This document shows positions 37,015 through 48,192 of a stretch of 64,000 nucleotides of DNA, piece by piece; positions within the stretch are counted from its first letter, which is position 1, and the number at the start of each line of letters is the position of its first letter. The notes under the pieces are model-generated. The model made no database searches. It was not told the origin of the DNA and saw only the letters and a program-made list of their open reading frames with translations. Both the position numbers and the translations under genes were made by a program. Origin of the DNA: Sordaria brevicollis (Eukaryota; Ascomycota; Sordariomycetes; Sordariales; Sordariaceae); the NCBI GenBank assembly GCA_033439795.1, contig JAUTDP010000005.1, positions 930,001 to 994,000 of the forward strand. Reading direction: 5' to 3'.

Positions 37015-38587
37015 ATGGGTGGCTTCATCAGTGAGTATATACTGAGATCGTGCTCACGACTCAGCCACCTAAAACATGTGAAGGGATCAAGTTTGACTGG
37101 GCATCCTGTAGGCAAGATCCTGGACTATCTCAATGATACATGGGGCGACACTGTCCTCGACAGTGGCTTCCTTCCTCATTTCATCCTCCGCAGGGTCATC
37201 CGCCGAGAGCTGCGTCGTCGACTCGATGAGATCACTCCTCCGTTTCCTCAGAAAGTGATCGATTCAGTGTCTGCAAGAGGTAACCCAGCCTTGGCAGCCC
37301 AACTCGAAGATTTGGCGTCACCAAAATTTACTCGTATGCCGGGCGCCTTCACTCCCAGCTCGTCTTGGTCGCGGACACTGGCGTACAAGATGAACTTCTT
37401 CGAGACGGTTCGACATCAACCCATTGCCATCGAGACAGACGCTGCTAATAGGCAGAACTATGATGTTTCGACGGGCATCATGGAAAATATGCTAGGTCCG
37501 AGGATTAAATACAGCTGCTCATACTACTCAACTGGACATGAGACATTGGAGGAGGCCGAGATAAAGATGCTCGATCTCTACATTGAAAGGCTGGACCTGA
37601 GACCAGGCATGAGGGTCCTGGATGTTGGGTTAGTTCACCATCATTCATCCCATTGGATTGATACCTGATGCGCGGATTGCTCATACCATCAAGAAAGAGG
37701 CTAACTCCGTCGTAGATGCGGTTGGGGAGCTGCCTCCCTGTACTTTGCCGAGAAGATCCCCGACTTGGAAGTCGTGGGTTTCTCAAACTCACGTACCCAA
37801 AGAGAGTACATCGAAGCCAAGGCCAAGGAGATGGGACTGAGCAATGTACGCGTTATCACTGGCAACATCACCAATCACGAGTTCGACGTCGGATACTTTG
37901 ACCGAGTACTGTCCGTTGAGGTGAGCCCGTCAACTGATAACCCCCTCAATCCCGCTAGCCAGCGACGTACAACTAACATGAGGGCCATCAAAGTTATTTG
38001 AGCATGTGAAAAACTACGAGGGGCTCATGGCCAAGATGTCGAGAGCCCTTCGTACCGGCGGCCTACTCCTAGTGCATCATTTCTGCCATCGGACCACGCC
38101 ATATCATTATGAGGATGGCTGGATGGCACGAACGTTCTTCACCGGAGGCACCATGCCGTCCTCAGACCTCCTTTTGTACTTCCAAAAGGACATGACTATC
38201 AAAAAGCATTGGTGGCTCAATGGATATCACTACTCCAAGACGCTCGATGTAAGAAACACCGACTGATCTCACAAAGCTCTTTCGCACAAGAACTTCAAAC
38301 AGGGACTGACACATAGGACTCCCACGCAGCATTGGTTGGAGAATACCAAGACCAGGAAGGAAAGGATGATGCCACATCTGGCGGAAACCTACGGCGATGA
38401 CATGGCCGCTGTTTGGCACACCCGCTGGAAGATCTTCCATCTGGCCAGTTCGGAAATGTTCAAGAGAGACGGAGGCGAAACGTGGGGGGTCACGCACGTT
38501 CTTTTCGAGAAACCAGAGAGGAGGACCGTTGCGAGCATCGACTTGGTATCAACAGATATTTTGAGGTCAGGATCTGAGAGAACATAA
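37015..38587 (+). CDS. SAM-dependent methyltransferase, cyclopropane-synthase/coclaurine N-methyltransferase-like
   Basis: Five exons (37015-37030, 37112-37628, 37716-37920, 37994-38248, 38330-38587) give 416 residues. The SAM-binding motif I is [13 protein letters not shown] (from about residue 174), formed by joining exons 2 and 3. Further hallmarks of the CFA-synthase fold are NSRTQREYI, the acidic [26 protein letters not shown], and [13 protein letters not shown]. The N-terminal region (ILDYLND...[18 protein letters not shown]) resembles coclaurine N-methyltransferase-type relatives found in fungi and plants. Substrate cannot be told from sequence: a small amine or an unsaturated lipid are both possible. 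The first intron (81 bp) is a multiple of three with no stop, so retention would insert 27 residues; splicing is preferred because of its GTGAGT and a TTGAC branch-like site. Confidence 0.85.
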
Positions 38588-38929
38588 GGGGGGAATACAA
38601 CCACGAACTGTTGTCAAGGGTGGCGTACAAAAAGGATCGGGTTTGAATGTTTCTTTAGTGTATAGTTTTCTCCATCTATGATGCGTTGGTTGTTCTTTCT
38701 ATTTCAATTCCGCGGTCTGGCTTTTGTAGCTTGCGTTGAATGATGACTGATGATGGCGCCCTCCTGTTATACGGGCTGGTGTATCTGTTCTGTTGGTCCA
38801 GATCGCCCATGCCAGTCGATGATGTACTGTTCCAGCCACCATCTTGCTTCGTAAAAGCCTCAACCGCCGTCCCTTCATTGCCACTTCACGTTGTCTTGTC
38901 GCATATTCGTGGGTTCGGTATCGTTTCGT
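38588..38929. other. Convergent 3' region
   Basis: A 342 bp gap between the 3' ends of the methyltransferase (plus) and the NDUFB2-like gene (minus). Only 3' UTR sequence is expected; no motif seen. Confidence 0.6.
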
Positions 38930-39298
38930 TTAGTGATCCCAAGGGTGCTTCAAGCCGAGGAGAACAGCGCCGTCCTTCTTCGCCCTGTACATGATCTGTA
39001 TAAATAGGCCAAGAGGGAGCACGAGTCAGTCACACACTTTTGTTCCGGGATATGTCTGCAGGGTATCGTTTGTATGTATAGTCGCGTAGAGAACATGAAG
39101 GAACCTTACCCAGAACCACATGGATGCACCAAGGCCGATGCCCAAGAACTGATAGATGGGTTTGCTGTGGTTGGGAGGTACGCGCCAGTACCACTTCCCT
39201 TGCATTCGCTGATGGAGGGCCGTGAGGCGGGAGACTTGCTGGGGCTGCCCTGCGGGGCGAGGAGCTCCCTCGGAAGGGATGGACTTTGGGTCGGCCAT
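38930..39298 (-). CDS. Small complex I subunit, NDUFB2 (AGGG)-like
   Basis: Two minus-strand exons (39110-39298, 38930-38995) with a 114 bp intron give 84 residues. A hydrophobic helix carries GLGASMWFWIMYRAKKDG, and the protein ends HPWDH. The MWFWI core after a basic N-terminal half and short size resemble the NDUFB2/AGGG accessory subunit of mitochondrial NADH:ubiquinone oxidoreductase, in the membrane arm. Without the second exon the frame ends quickly, so the splice is well supported by the resulting C-terminus. Subunit identity is a judgement from few conserved residues; another single-span inner-membrane protein is possible. Confidence 0.65.
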
Positions 39299-39804
39299 TG
39301 TGCGAATATTGCCCTTTCTTATAGTTATTTATGTTAGTTTGATGGCTTTTAATTCGATTGCGCATTGTCACAGCACCACAACACAAGTGAATGGGTTTGG
39401 TGGTGGAGCTGGAACTAACCTTTTGGTTTTGAAGGGCGTCAAGGTGGATTTGCGACGATGGGGATGGAGTCGTCCGTTCGTCCCTCGGGAATCCTAACCA
39501 CCACCAAGCTTAACAGTCAGATGCGTGTGGGTGTAGCGAGGTACCTTTGCGGTTCGTTCAGTGATTGGCTGCCTGATATATGAGGCCACACGATTTCTAC
39601 CTTTGGGATGGTTCAAGAAGTACAAAGGTACAAGCGACCAAATCGGAGACGTCATGGTCTTGCATTGCGGGCATCTTATCGCTTCCCGTGCAGCCCGTGC
39701 TGGAAGGCGCGCTAGAGCGTTCTGAGGTTGCAGCGCATTCGATCGCTGGAACCGATACGGGGGCCCGCCTGCCACGACGGCACAGAGCGCGCCTCTGCGG
39801 CATG
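39299..39804. other. Upstream region of the NDUFB2-like gene
   Basis: About 500 bp between that gene's start codon and the retrotransposon target site. Composition is normal right up to the element, so RIP has not spread into it. Promoter sequence is expected. Confidence 0.55.
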
Positions 39805-39809
39805 GAGTT
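39805..39809. repeat. Target site duplication GAGTT, left copy
   Basis: Five bases GAGTT immediately left of the left LTR, repeated at 45357-45361 right of the right LTR. Five bp is the usual duplication for copia elements. Confidence 0.88.
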
Positions 39810-40003
39810 TGTCAGATTCCAGGGTGGTATTCTGGGCCAAAACAGTATAGACCAGTATACAGCTGGTCAGCACTGCCAGCTACCCAGAAGGTCTTGGCAA
39901 ATAAGGGATACCCCTAGCTCCCCCGACCAGAACTCCAGAATCCTATTCTCCACAGTTACACACAGATACACAAAATCAATCAATTCCCCCATACAATCTA
40001 ACA
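39810..40003 (+). repeat. Left LTR
   Basis: 194 bp, starts TGTCAGATTCC and ends TCTAACA. It still contains many CA dinucleotides and looks almost unmutated compared with the right LTR. Confidence 0.92.
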
Positions 40004-40020
40004 ATTAACAGTCTAATATA

Positions 40021-43000
40021 CCTATTACTATTAATACCGATAATAACGATAATACTACTATTACTATTACAATATCTTCTTTAAAGTAAATTGATAAGAT
40101 AATTAATAATAACCCCTTCCTTATTAATAACGACGATTGGGTCCGTTGGGAGGAGATACTATAAATTAAATACGATTTTAATATTATTAAAGCTTAGTTC
40201 CTAGGCGAAATCAACGTACCCCGCGAGCTTCTTTACTTTAAACCTGGTAATTTCCCTCTTAAATTAATTATTAAATTCCGTATCGAAATAGTTAATAAAG
40301 AATTACGTCTTTTTAAAGCCAATTTCCTTCGTACTACGATAAATAAAGTTAGAGAAATTATTGAAGTTCCTTATTATTATTAAAACGATATCCTAATTAA
40401 TAAGATCCCTACTAAAAAAGATTTAAGTAATTTCTAATTTTATTATAACGTTAAGGTTATTTACCCCGATAAAAAGAAAGATTAATTAAAATTCGAAATT
40501 AGGGATAAGGCCGTAAGAACCTAAATAAGATTTTTAATTAGCTATAAATTTTAAAGTTCGGCTATAAAGGAAAAATAGGATATTTAAATCTAATATAATT
40601 TCTTTAAGTAAGGAACCCGATATAATATTATTAATAAATTTATTAATGCCCGTAAGGCTTATACTGATAATATTATAATCTTTCGAAAGGAACCGACTAA
40701 TTTTAATATTTAATTTTAAAATTAGGCTATAATTATAAATAACGGTATTATTAAGGGAATTGGGGAATGTATAAACGTTATATCTTAATATAACGATTTC
40801 CGTACTATTATTAAAATTGTCCGACCTAATTACGCTGATATAATATAGAAATTTAATAATAAAATAGAAAATAATATTTTAAAGTATATAGAAATATACG
40901 AAGATTTTAAGAAGTAGGGTATAAATAATCGCCGTAGTATTATAACCCTTATAAGTAGAAATAATCGTAGGGCGTTTATTATTAAAGTCGACGGTTAGAT
41001 TTATTATTACGTTAATAACGATAATAAAATTAATAATTATTAAGAAATTAATAATAGGAACGTTCGTTAATAAAATAGAAATAAGAAGCTTAAAAGTAAC
41101 GTAAGTAAATAAAAGTAAGTATTAAATAATTTCGAGAATATACGTAAAAAATAAGATTCGAGAAATAAGAAGGGTAAAGGTAAAGATTTCCCCGTATATA
41201 AAATATACGAGAAAGGATTTTATTCTTTTGAAGAGTATTAGTATATAAATCTAAACGCTAAATTTAAAATTTTTAGGTTATATCCCTCTACTATACGAAC
41301 CGTTAAAGCTAATATTGCGAAGGACGTTAATTTAATTAAAAAAATTAAAATTATTAGGGAGAAAACTATTAAGACGGTAAAGTTTAAATCTACGTAACTC
41401 CCTAAAGAGGAGTGTAAGGTAATTTTCTAAATCAATAACGGAAATAAACGAAAAGAATATCCCTTTAAAAATTTAATTATTCTAGACTCGGAGAGTTCTT
41501 TCTATATATTTAATAAAATTATTCGTTTTTATTACTTTCGTTATATTAATCTAAATAATTATTTATAGGTAAGTGATTTCCGTATTAAAATTTAAGGTTT
41601 TAGGGAAATTAATATCGTTATTAAAGGTAAAAAAGGTAATTTAAAATTATAATTAAAAGAGGTCGCGTTTTACCCTAATTTTGCTATTAATTTCATCTCT
41701 TTTTTTTTATTATAAAAGTAAGGTTTCTATTAAGATTATCGATTTCTAAATAATTATTTAAAGAAAATTAATAGGTTATTTTTCTATTCCTTAAATACTA
41801 TTTTTAATTAAACGGTTTTAGAATACTTATTTATATTATTTACTAGATTAATATTTATAGTGCGGCGATATTAAATTAATTTTTATACGAGGAAACCGTC
41901 GATTTAAACCGCTAAAATATAATATTACCGATTCGGTTACTTTAATCCTTAAATATTCGAATATTTATAAAACGTCGATAGGGTACGATTACGAGGTATT
42001 TTAATTAAGAAGAAGGACGCGGATAATGTAGTCGCGATAAATTTTACTTCGACCGAAGAGCCTTTGAGCGATTTCCCCTTTATAGTACTTTTAAAAGGGA
42101 TACCGATAATCGAATATAATACTTATACTATAGTAAAAATATAACGTTAAATATAGCGAATCCCTCGAAATTATAAATATAAACTAGGGTAACGCTTTAT
42201 AATAAATTTCCTCGAATTCGATAAAAATATTAATAGATACCGATACTTTATATTTATTATTTACCGATAATTTAAATATATATAGGATTATTACCTTTCG
42301 AACTAAATATTTATTAATATTACTTCGATTTTATATAATTATGTAGATATATTGGCATATCGATATAACGTTAAGGTTAAGGCCCTCGAATATAATAATA
42401 AATTTAATTAAGGAGAAATATTAATTAAATTCGGAATAAGAAATATATTATTCGAACTTTTTATTCCTAATATTTAAGAATAGAATAATAGAGTAGAGCG
42501 TTTAAGGGGTATAATAAAGTAATAATATAATACTATAAGGAATAATTTAAAATTTCCGATCGATTTATAATTAGAAATTATATACGTAGTAATTTATTTA
42601 CTAAACCGGTTATTTCGATACTTTTATAATTAGAAATCCCTATACGAATATTTTTATACTTATATCGCTTAATAATATAGTTAATAAGAATTACGGCGAT
42701 TAGATATTAATTATTTTCGAATATATAGGTGCAAAGTATATTTTATAATTAATATAGTATAAAAAAAAGAAAAACGTCGTTAAAAATATTTCCCTAGAGC
42801 GTAGATCGGTTATTTAATTAAATATAGCGCCTCCTTAATATATTATATATAGAACCCCGTTACGAAGTAAATTATATAAATATACGACGTAATATTTAAC
42901 GAATGCGTTAAATTCTCCCCCGACGAAACTAATATTAAAGAGGACTTAATAACTTTAAAAATAATAATTATTAAAGAGTTCGCTAAAAAGCTAAATAAAA

Positions 43001-45081
43001 TAGATAAGTAGGATTTAAATTAAGGGGTATTAGCGAATCCCTACCTAGAAGATGCCGAGGTCGAGCCTTTTTTAGATACGATATTCGAAGAGGAAATTCT
43101 AAATTCCTAATAAAAAACCGCCTAAAAGATTAAGGCCGGGGATATCTACGAGGTTATAAAGCCGGATAAAATAATTATCGATTTTATTATAAATCTATAC
43201 CTAATGCCGTTAAATATTCCTCTTTCGTACGTAATAGCTTTATATATAGGCGTTATATTGGATTAAGTAATCGATAAATACTTTCGAAAATTAAAATTAT
43301 AGGAGAATGCCTTTTTAGTAAGAAAATTATTATAATTAGTAATAGAAATAATTACCAAAATAATTATAAAGGTAAAGGTATAACGGTTATTAATTAAGTA
43401 CGGTAAATTAAATAATCTATACCGTTGTAATTTCCTAAGGGTATTAAAGAATTATTATAATTTCGAGAATTACTTTCTTAACGAAAAGTTTTATAAAGTA
43501 AAACGAATTTACTTTAATAATTATAAAGATATAAGAATTTAGGTTAAAGTCGATTAAAATATCCCTCGTATTAAAGGGAAATAAATCCTTAATTGTATAT
43601 AAGTATATATTTACAAATTTAATAAAAATAATACTTTAAATAAAGTTAAAGTTAGGTTGGTAATCCGAAGAGATTAATAATATAAAATAGGCGCTAATAT
43701 TTATACTTCTACCTTAGCGGGAAAGTCCTTCCGAATTATCGTTATACTAATAATTCGTTTTAATATAGAATTTATCTAATAAGATACGGTAAACGCCTTC
43801 GTAAATATTACAATCGATAAGGAAATTTATATACGTATACTATTAAGATATTAGGAAGAAGGAAAGGTTCTTAGATTATTAAAAACGCTCTATAGCTTCC
43901 GACGAGCCCCTTTACTATAGTAAAGGGAATTGAGTAGAACGTTTAAAGGTATAGGATTTAAAACTATTCTTAAGGATTTATATATTATAAAGAAAGAGAG
44001 AATATTTATATTATATTATATTAACGATATTATTTTCGTTTACTTAAAGGAATATAAAGACTAAGTTAAAGAGTATATTAATTTATTATAATTAAAATAT
44101 TAATTAACTAGTAATAAAGAATTGTAATAATTTTTAGGTATTAAAATTATCCGTAACCGTAAGGTAGGAAAAATTTAATTATCCTAAGAAGCTTATATTA
44201 AAAAGATTAGTAAATTATTAAAGTCGATTTATAGACCCACTATAATACTAATAAAATAATAAAAATTATTACCTTTCAATAAACTAATTAATTATATTAA
44301 AATTAGAAATTATTAAATTAACGTAGGTTTTATATTATACACCGCTATTAATACGCGATTAAATATAGCTTTTTTAACTAATTGATTAATTCGTTTTAAT
44401 TATAATCCTAATTTAAAATATTATAATACTAGTAAAAAGGTTATTTATTACCTTCGTATAATTAAAGATTAGTACTTATATTATAGAAGTAGTAACCGAT
44501 TCGAAGTAATTTTAAACGCTTCGTTTACCGATAATAAAATAGACCGTAAAAGCTCTCAAGGATTTATAATTAAATTGTACGGTAGATTTATTTATTAAGG
44601 TACTACTAAATAGACCGTTATCGCGACGTTAATAATAGAAATAGAATTTTACGCTATTAAGAAGGTTACTAAGGAAATATTATTTATTAATCGATTTATT
44701 AAAATTCTAAGTATAAAATTATTTAACGACTTTATCCCTACTATAAAATATAATAATTAATAAATTATTAGAATACTTATTGAGGAAATTCCTACTTTTA
44801 TTACTAAGATGAAGTATATCGATATTTATCGATATTAGTTTCGAAAGGAGATTATCGAGAAGGAGACCTTTAAAATTGATTATTTAGAGATAAAGGAGAT
44901 GCCTATAGATGGATTAACGAAGGTATTTAGAGTATTAGAGTATAGGAGGTTTAGGGAACTATTAGGGATGTTTGTAAAGTTATTACGCCCGGTTGTAGTG
45001 GGTAATGATAAAAAGATTCTGGAAATGGAGGATTTGGATGAGTATTTAGGTATTATAGTAGGAGAAGCAACGGTAGATTAA
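40021..45081 (+). pseudogene. Copia Gag-Pol polyprotein remnant with many stops
   Basis: Reading in the frame of position 40021 gives a polyprotein interrupted by many TAA/TAG codons, each explainable by C-to-T or G-to-A change of Gln, Trp or Arg codons. Landmarks in this one frame are a Gag zinc-knuckle remnant at 41197-41238 (all metal ligands now Tyr), a protease site LDSES at about 41482, and a reverse transcriptase YINDI box at about 44017 (family YVDD). RNase H (SFTDNKIDRKSS) is at about 44521, and MPIDGLTK at 44899 is close to the end. The frame stays constant across about 5 kb, so decay was by point changes with few or no indels. The true start codon is not identifiable. No functional protein is possible. 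Confidence 0.85.
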
Positions 45082-45160
45082 CTAAAGGGAATAGGAAATG
45101 TATAAATAGCTTTATTTTCGACCCTAAAAGGGTAATCGAAATAATCTTCGAGTAAGGGGG

Positions 45161-45356
45161 TGTATTAAATTTTAGGGTAGTATTCTGGGCCAAAATAGTA
45201 TAGACTAATATATAATTGGTTAGTATTACTAGCCACTTAGAAGGTCTTAGTAAATAAGGGATACCCCTAGCTCCCCCGACTAGAACTCTAGAATCCTGTT
45301 CTCTACAGTTACACACAGATACACAGAATCAATCAATTCCCCCATACAATCTGACA
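45161..45356 (+). repeat. Right LTR
   Basis: 196 bp, starts TGTATTAAATTTT and ends TCTGACA. Its 5' two thirds show many C-to-T changes relative to the left LTR, while the last 80 bp are nearly unmutated. A short G-rich tract, AAGGGGG (45154-45160), directly precedes it and fits a polypurine tract. Confidence 0.92.
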
Positions 45357-45361
45357 GAGTT
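45357..45361. repeat. Target site duplication GAGTT, right copy
   Basis: Matches 39805-39809 exactly. Confidence 0.88.
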
Positions 45362-45764
45362 TCTTGTGAAAGGCGACGGGGACATTTTATTTCCTTCCAT
45401 CCCTTTTCCACAATCAAAAAAGCTCCCCCAAAGAAAGGGTAAGGTGAACCAAACACCATAACAAACCTACCAACGGGTTTGAATTTGCATCTACAACCTG
45501 ACGGAACCAACTGCGAGGTCCAGGTCACCCACCAACAGCCAGCCGGCAGAACGCGGCAACTGACGGGACGCTTGCGCAAGGCCAACAAAGGGATTCCTTC
45601 GATTCCACTCTCTGCTTTTCCTCCTTCAACTGGAAAACAAACGCCGACGATATTCACACAACGCCTGGCGCCTAGCGTAACCCTGAAGCTTCCGGTACAG
45701 CTACTTGAACCGACCGCCGTCCAAAAAGTCATTCCGCAAACACAAAAAGAGGGACTGCTACGCG
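45362..45764. other. Leader/promoter of the bur1 gene
   Basis: The 403 bp between the retrotransposon and the kinase start codon. Composition is normal. An upstream ATG at 45479 opens a 122-codon frame that overlaps the kinase start in another frame and ends at 45847. Confidence 0.55.
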
Positions 45765-47691
45765 ATGAGCATCGACGAGGCCAAGGAGGGCGGCGGCGGC
45801 CCTGCCATGTCCCCTCGCTCGTTTGCAATTGCCCACCAGAGAGATAGGGGAAGCTTTGTGGGCTGCTCTAGGATTGCCGACTATGAAGTCCTGGGTAAAC
45901 TGGGCGAGGGTACATTCGGGTATGTTCACATAGTCGGTTCTCGGAGAATATCGTTGGCAGTACTGACACTCTTCTCTTCCGCAGCGAGGTTCACCGCGCG
46001 AGGTCGCGGAAGACGGGTGCCCTTGTTGCACTCAAGAAGATTATCATGCATAACGAGAGAGATGGGGTTGGTTACCGCGTTTTCTCTTCGAATCAGTCTT
46101 CGGGTTGGCCCTCTCTAACGTTGACTTGTCCTCCAGTTCCCGATCACCGCTCTCCGAGAAATCAAGCTGCTCAAGCTTCTTTCGCACAGAAACGTTTTGC
46201 GCCTAGAGGAAATGGCCATTGAGCATCCACCCAGAAGTAGGTCAACCCGCTGTGAGCTACGATGAGAGGACGCCGAGTGCTAAGAAACAACAACTGTGAT
46301 CAGCCGACAAGCGAACGAGACCTATCGTGTACATGGTCACGCCCTACATGGACCATGATTTATCCGGCTTGCTCGACAACCCTTCAGTCCGCTTTACCGA
46401 ACCACAAGTCAAATGTTACCTGTTGCAGCTACTAGAAGGTCTCAAGTATTTGCACGCGAACCATATTCTTCACAGAGATATGAAGGCGGCCAACCTTCTC
46501 ATCAACAACAAGGGTATACTGCAGATTGCCGACTTTGGATTGGCGAGGCATTACGAGGGCGATGTTCCCCAGCCCGGAAAGGGAAGCGGCGAGGGGAAGC
46601 GTGACTATACTAGCTTGGTGGTGACTCGGTGGTATCGCCCACCCGAGCTTCTGATGCATCTGAAGAGGTACACCACCGCGATCGATATGTGGGGTGTTGG
46701 GTAAGATCAGACATGTGTTCCTTCTTTTTTTCACCCAGAGGCTAACAACCACGGCAGATGCGTGTTCGCAGAGATGCTGGAAGGAAAGCCGGTTTTGCAA
46801 GGCGAAAGCGACCTCCACCAGTTAGAGCTCGTATGGGACCTTTGCGGAACACCGACCGAGGACACAATGCCTGGCTGGAGGACGTTACCTGGCGGCCAAG
46901 CGTTCAACTCGAAACCCAGGCCAGGAAACCTATCGCGCAGATTCGAGAAGCACGGGCCTGTGGTCATTTCGCTGCTGAAAGAGCTTTTCAAGCTTGACTG
47001 GAGGTCACGTATCAACGCAATCGACGCTCTCAACCACCCATATTTCCGGACCGCGCCGCTACCAGCTCAACCCGGCGATCTACCGACGTTCGAAGAGTCA
47101 CACGAATTTGACAGGCGCAAGTTCCAAGACAGGAAAGCGGCCCTGCCACCCGCGCCAAAGGGAGGTACCGTCGGCCGCGGAGCTGCTGCGAACGGACAGG
47201 GACCGGATACCGGATTCAGTGGTAGAGATGGCTACGGTGGTGGTCGGAACGGTGCAAACGGCGGTAGATACCCACCATACCATCGCGGTCCCCCACCAGG
47301 CGACGAACGAGTCCCTTCATGGCATAGTGCTAGAGGATTACCACCACGACCCCCGCCACCTGCAGACTACCACAACGGACCGATCGACCATTCTGACGGC
47401 TACCGCGACCGACCACCAAGAAGGGGTCCTGTTGGTCCGCCAGGAGGTGGTGGTCCGAGCAACGTAGACACTTACATCCCAAGCTACGACCGCGACGGAC
47501 CTGCGCCGCGCCGAGAAGACTGGCGTCGCCGTGATGACTGGGATGATAGGCGAGGGCCGGACCGGGACAGAAGACGACCGGAATACGATGTTAGAAGCCG
47601 TGACAGCAGAACGAGAAGCCGGACACGGAGCAGGTCACCGGTACGCGATCGCGATCGAGGTCGAGACCGCGATGCGTATGGGAGAAGATAG
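45765..47691 (+). CDS. bur1: CDK9-like kinase Bur1/Sgv1 (P-TEFb catalytic subunit)
   Basis: Five exons (45765-45919, 45985-46066, 46137-46236, 46304-46700, 46758-47691) give 555 residues. Kinase motifs: GEGTFG (48-52 region), catalytic Lys69, the cyclin-binding helix [12 protein letters not shown] holding the exact PITALRE of CDK9 (81-87), HRD (169-171), DFG (189-191) and T-loop [17 protein letters not shown] with Thr215 as probable CAK site. An unusual Gly-rich insert ([11 protein letters not shown]) sits between DFGLAR and the T-loop Thr. The C-terminus is long, Pro/Gly-rich then Arg/Asp/Ser-rich ([16 protein letters not shown]). Known role: with a cyclin T-like partner it phosphorylates Spt5 and the RNA polymerase II CTD during elongation. 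The TAG stop at 47689 is followed by 166 open codons in the same frame. Confidence 0.94.
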
Positions 47692-48192
47692 AATCCTTTA
47701 TCTGGTCTAGAATTTCGTCGTGTTCACAACTCAGGAGGTCGCAGGAATCAAGCCCAGGAAGGTGAAGTCAGTCCGCTAAATCAGTATGACAGACATGGGT
47801 TCAATGGATCTGGGTTTTATAAGTCTATAAGGGATGAGTTGGACGGTAATAGGTCCACTATGCACAAGCAGAGCAGGGGCCCGGAGAGGGCAAAGCAGGA
47901 GACTGACCCTGAGAGAACGGAGACTGACCCTGAGTGGACAGAGACTTACCCTGAGTGGACAGAGAAGGAGGATGAGGAGAGTAGTCCTGAGAGGGAAGGA
48001 CTGGACAGTGGGTACAATGGAGGAGATGAGTATAGTGATTTTGAGGGAGGAAATGAGGATAGCGGTTATGAGGGAGGAGATGAGCGTAGTGACTCCGAGG
48101 AAGGGTTTGTGGAAAGTGGCTTTGAAGATGGGCCCGAAAGTAGTGGCTCTGAGGAAGGGCCTGTGGAAGGCGAATCGCCTCTTTGGGTATGA
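47692..48192 (+). other. In-frame open extension after the bur1 stop, acidic
   Basis: Directly after the bur1 TAG the same frame stays open for 166 codons to a TGA at 48190-48192. Its first 55 codons are mixed and then very rich in Glu, Asp, Ser and Gly, including 7-residue repeats. The first ATG in this frame is about 56 codons in. Options are stop-codon readthrough, a C-terminal exon joined by an unseen splice, a strain-specific nonsense change in a longer bur1, a separate small gene, or chance. Which is correct cannot be decided from this sequence. Confidence 0.4.
47899..47961 (+). repeat. Three tandem 21 bp repeats
   Basis: Units at 47899-47919, 47920-47940 and 47941-47961 begin GAGACTKACCCTGAG. 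They keep the frame of the bur1 extension and encode ETDPE(R/W)T-type heptads. Confidence 0.7.

Larger units (their letters stand above)
39810..45356 (+). mobile_element. Ty1/copia-type LTR retrotransposon, RIP-degraded
   Basis: A 5.5 kb element with near-identical ends of 194 and 196 bp and a 5 bp target duplication GAGTT (39805-39809 and 45357-45361). The LTRs begin TGTCAGA (left) and end TCTGACA (right), short inverted ends typical of LTR elements. Between them the sequence is extremely AT-rich with TA abundant and CA/TG rare, as expected after RIP. The landmarks in order are a zinc-knuckle remnant, a protease DS(G)S-like site, reverse transcriptase, RNase H and a terminal DGLTK-type motif. 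This protease-RT-RNase H order with a single frame and short LTRs is copia-like. It lies about 400 bp upstream of the bur1 start codon. Confidence 0.92.
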
